Assembly (NCBI GenBank): GCA_014885115.2
Contig: WKLE02001476.1
Location: 1 to 10,300 of the forward strand
Direction: 5' to 3'
DNA from: Asterionellopsis glacialis
Lineage: Eukaryota > Bacillariophyta > Plagiogrammaphyceae > Rhaphoneidales > Asterionellopsidaceae
DNA: 10,300 nucleotides
Part shown: piece after piece, positions 7,935-10,300 of the stretch
How positions within the stretch are numbered: the stretch's first letter is position 1
Layout of the letters: every line of letters starts with the position of its first letter
Program-made: the position numbers and the translations under genes
Notes under the pieces: generated by a model
What the model saw: the letters and a program-made list of their open reading frames with translations, nothing else
What the model was told of the DNA's origin: nothing
Databases searched by the model: none

Positions 7935-8534
7935 GTATGGTGGAGATTTGCGCTCCTAGGCGTTTTAGGTATGAGGCTGAAAATAGTTCCGTGACACGGG
8001 TGAGGGGTGAGACTCTAGGATTGATTCAATCGACTCTTGACTTCATCTCGTTCGAATTTTGGGGTGCTCCACTCACGCACGCAGAGGGTCGGGCACGGGC
8101 TGCGATTGCGTCGTCTGATTGGGTGGCGTGTCACTTGATTATTTGATCCGTGACGTAATTGAAGACTGATGACAGACGTACGTTCGTTCACTGCGTATCT
8201 TTTCCTGTGTATCTTCCTGCTTGCGTTTGCGAATTTTCACCCAACCAAAAAGGAGAGATTTGTGCATGACTTCTTCTCCTTTGTGGAGATTTATTGCATT
8301 GGTTATCAGCACTACGGACGAGGAAGAGAATTCCTGCAGATCTGAAAAAGACTTTGCCAAAGACACACACCCCTCCAAAAAAGAACAAAAGAAGATCGTC
8401 GATCGATTCACAATCTCAAAATCCGGTTTGTGCTAGACGACACTTTACCTGTACACGAGCAATCATATCAAACAAGGAACGTGTGTGACTTGCCTGCCTC
8501 TCTGTCTCTCTTTCACTGAAACAACCAAAACACC
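7935..8534 (+). promoter_or_regulatory. Putative promoter and 5' leader of the carrier gene
   Basis: From about 7935 the DNA gains CpG and ACGT-containing words that are rare in the preceding kilobases, and this continues into the carrier CDS. Candidate sites are a palindrome GATTGATTCAATC (8019-8031), an inverted CCAAT box (ATTGG, 8118-8122), TGACGTAA (8151-8158) and ACGTACGT (8176-8183). TGACGT-type elements are known CO2/cAMP-responsive sites in some diatom promoters; a similar role here is only a possibility. A pyrimidine-rich tract (8493-8516) and an A/C-rich segment lead into the start codon. No TATA box or transcription start could be fixed, and a leader intron cannot be excluded. Confidence 0.5.
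8266..8436 (+). other. Possible upstream ORF in the leader
   Basis: An ATG at 8266 opens a 56-codon frame ending in a TAG 98 bases before the carrier start. The product would be charged (DEEENS, KKEQKK) and matches nothing I know. If the transcript begins upstream of it, it would lower translation of the carrier; if transcription starts later, it is irrelevant. It overlaps another basic open frame, so chance is quite likely. Confidence 0.2.
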
Positions 8535-9413
8535 ATGTCGTCTTCCACTGCTACTACTACAACTCCTGTGAATCCACCAAAGGCTGGATTATTCCAATCC
8601 ATGGCATTAGGTGGTTCTGCTGCTGCATTTGCTGTCAACTTTACTCACCCTATTGAGACTGTAAAAACTAGAATGCAAGTGTCCAGTTTAGGCATTGGTG
8701 CGACTGTATCTGAAATCTTAGGAAAGGAGGGTGTGGCATCCTTTTGGAAGGGATTGCCCTTTGCGTACGGACGTGAATTATCCTACACGTCTGTCAAATT
8801 AGGTGCCTATGCACCTGTGCGTGATATGTTGGGTGCCGGTGCCGATGCACCCTTTTATTTAAAGTTTTTAGCGGGTGCCATTACAGGTGGTACAGGTTCC
8901 GTGATTGGTAATCCATTTGATGTCATGAAAACATTAGCACAAACCAACAAAGAAAAGGCCTTACCCCTCAGTGAATTAGTTGGTAACATGTATAAATCAC
9001 AGGGCATTGGCGGATTTTACCGTGGTGTCGAAGTCAACATTATGCGTGCTTGTGTCTTGAATGCCACCAAAATGGGATGTTACGACATATCCAAGGGATA
9101 CGTTGCCGATGCCACTGGATGGAAACGCAAGGACCCCCGTACCGCCTTTTGTAGTAGTTTCATTGCAGGCTTTTTCATGACATGTACTGTGGCACCCTTC
9201 GATATGTTACGTACCAAACTCATGAACCAACCCACAGATAAGAAAATCTATTCTGGATTTGTAGATTGTTTGACTAAAACTGTTCAACAAGATGGTGTCT
9301 TGAGTTTATGGAGAGGATTTGTACCCATTTGGGCAAGATTTGCACCACAAGCCACATTACAGCTCTTGACACTTGAATTCTTATATACATCATTTGGATT
9401 CAAAAGTATTTAA
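8535..9413 (+). CDS. Mitochondrial carrier protein (SLC25), UCP/dicarboxylate-type
   Basis: A complete, intronless 292-residue SLC25 carrier, expected to exchange or import small anions such as dicarboxylates, or protons, across the mitochondrial inner membrane. The three tandem repeats are clear: PIETVK (39-44), PFDVMK (127-132) and PFDMLR (221-226) are the PX[DE]XX[KR] signatures at the ends of helices 1, 3 and 5. Each is followed by its amphipathic-helix motif: EG..FWKG (65-73), QG..FYRG (156-164) and DG..LWRG (253-261). Arginines R80, R171 and R268 on helices 2, 4 and 6 match the arginine triad typical of uncoupling protein, oxoglutarate and dicarboxylate carriers, as does the [10 protein letters not shown] stretch (83-92). 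The cytoplasmic [FY][DE]XX[KR] motif is intact only in repeat 2 (YDISK, 183-187); repeats 1 and 3 read YAPVR and LEFLY. The Thr/Ser/Pro-rich N-terminus is not a clear presequence. The ATG has A at -3. The substrate cannot be fixed from sequence alone. Confidence 0.93.
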   Translation: MSSSTATTTTPVNPPKAGLFQSMALGGSAAAFAVNFTHPIETVKTRMQVSSLGIGATVSEILGKEGVASFWKGLPFAYGRELSYTSVKLGAYAPVRDMLGAGADAPFYLKFLAGAITGGTGSVIGNPFDVMKTLAQTNKEKALPLSELVGNMYKSQGIGGFYRGVEVNIMRACVLNATKMGCYDISKGYVADATGWKRKDPRTAFCSSFIAGFFMTCTVAPFDMLRTKLMNQPTDKKIYSGFVDCLTKTVQQDGVLSLWRGFVPIWARFAPQATLQLLTLEFLYTSFGFKSI

Positions 9414-9664
9414 GTTGATGAAACAAGGAGAGTAGAAAGTACTGCATAGGGGAGTATTATTTGGAAGGAAAGGAACATGAGGAGGGAAGAGGGGATCACA
9501 ATGTGATAACAGGGTGTGAGATGGACGACGAAGAAATAAAGGATGGCATACGTGGTAGTGCAAGGAAAAAAAAAGGTTAGGTATCGTTTATTTGGTATTG
9601 CAAAAATCGAATTCTTGGGTTTGTAACAGAACAATAAATTCTCTAATTTTTCTAAAAAGAGAAT
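9414..9664 (+). terminator. Putative 3' UTR and polyadenylation region of the carrier gene
   Basis: After the TAA stop there is purine-rich sequence with an AATAAA at 9536-9541, 123 bases past the stop, and another at 9633-9638. The second directly precedes a 7-bp inverted repeat (ATTCTCT 9638-9644, AGAGAAT 9658-9664). Either could guide 3' end formation; canonical AATAAA is not strictly required in many algae, so the assignment is tentative. Confidence 0.4.
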
Positions 9665-10300
9665 ACTGTCAGTTGTTTCAAGATTGTGATGTTATGGGTT
9701 TTGTGTGTATATTCTTTATTTGGATGGATAATTGTCAAATGTTAATCACTACTTACTAAATTAGAAATCTACGTCATTTCTACAAACATATGAAAATAAT
9801 TGAAAAAAATTCTCCAACAGACTAGACTACCTGCACTGGATCTTTGCAAAAGTATTGTTTTTATATGACAAGTTGGAGTTTTGCTTGAAAGTTAATGCAC
9901 AATGTATTGCATTGGAACAAAATATTACCTTCGTACTCACTCTCCGACTGCCATACGCCCTTTCTCAAGTTCTCGTTCGGTATCATTCCATAGTTACAAA
10001 AGGCACACGTATTGAAACAAACAACAGTACTATCCGTCAGCAGAGTTGGAGCCTGTCGTATCATGTTTGTAGTCATACAGGAAAGAGGGCAACACCTCAC
10101 CTTTTACTAAGTACAGTATGGCAAAGTTGCCAATTTTGTGGATGCTGCTCGTGTTAGTTCCGCGACAATATCAGTACCTCTAGGTACTAACTAGTGCCTC
10201 GCTCGGAGGAATACCACGGATCAAAGCAAGTTCTTCGCCATGCAAGTTCCTCTCACCAAAATAGGACCGAAACCTAAATTTGTTCCTCTTGACTGACACC
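9665..10300. other. Intergenic DNA leading to a possible neighbouring gene
   Basis: The first part (to about 9920) is AT-rich with no feature. From about 9930 to the window end the DNA becomes richer in G+C and CpG, as at the carrier promoter. On the minus strand the frame from 10299 down to a TAG at 10180-10182 is open for 39 codons (ending ..IRGIPPSEALVST) and could be the 3' end of a gene beyond the window. That length is easily reached by chance, and a promoter of a gene to the right would fit as well. I cannot decide. Confidence 0.25.

Noticed and set aside
8139..8411. Minus-strand frames of 90 and 66 codons in the carrier leader
   Set aside because: They overlap each other in different frames, are antisense to a probable leader, and lack family motifs.
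1..10300. CRISPR array, bacterial operon or toxin-antitoxin system
   Set aside because: No spaced identical repeats of CRISPR type and no ribosome binding sites or clustered genes; the only intact gene is a eukaryotic mitochondrial carrier.

Overview
The window looks like nuclear DNA of a microalga, most probably a diatom or another stramenopile. It is AT-rich and gene-poor, with one intact intronless eukaryotic gene (a mitochondrial carrier), a decayed retroelement whose C-terminal blocks resemble reverse transcriptase/RNase H polyproteins I associate with diatom genomes, a MITE-like inverted-repeat element, and short tandem repeats. There are no bacterial operons or Shine-Dalgarno sites. 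The lineage is inferred from recalled family resemblance, not from a search.

Layout. 1-361: AT-rich DNA with no supported gene. 362-1930: a 5'-truncated LINE-like retroelement on the minus strand, bounded by a perfect 19-bp direct repeat that looks like a target-site duplication. It keeps the end of an RNase H domain and a long C-terminal region with a Cys/His cluster, broken by two compensating frameshifts and three in-frame stops. 1931-3530: AT-rich intergenic DNA with a TTG microsatellite and a pair of 16-bp direct repeats. 3536-4140: a weak, broken coding-like stretch. 4597-4843: a 39-bp minisatellite (three tandem units, plus a diverged earlier unit with the same tail). 4844-6623: AT-rich DNA without a gene. 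6624-6976: a non-autonomous DNA element of about 347 bp with 65-bp terminal inverted repeats that differ at one position. 6977-7934: AT-rich DNA without a gene.

From about 7935 the composition changes: CpG and ACGT-containing sequence appears, which I read as the promoter and leader of the only clear gene. That gene, 8535-9413, encodes a 292-residue SLC25 carrier of the uncoupling protein / dicarboxylate / oxoglutarate branch. It is followed by a short 3' region with two AATAAA signals. The last 350 bases become richer in G+C again and may be the edge of a neighbouring gene.

The features do not form a pathway. The picture is one housekeeping-type transporter gene next to a long repeat-bearing intergenic region that has taken in at least two mobile elements. 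The most useful new observations are the boundaries of these two elements: the 19-bp duplication around the truncated retroelement and the nearly identical 65-bp ends of the MITE.
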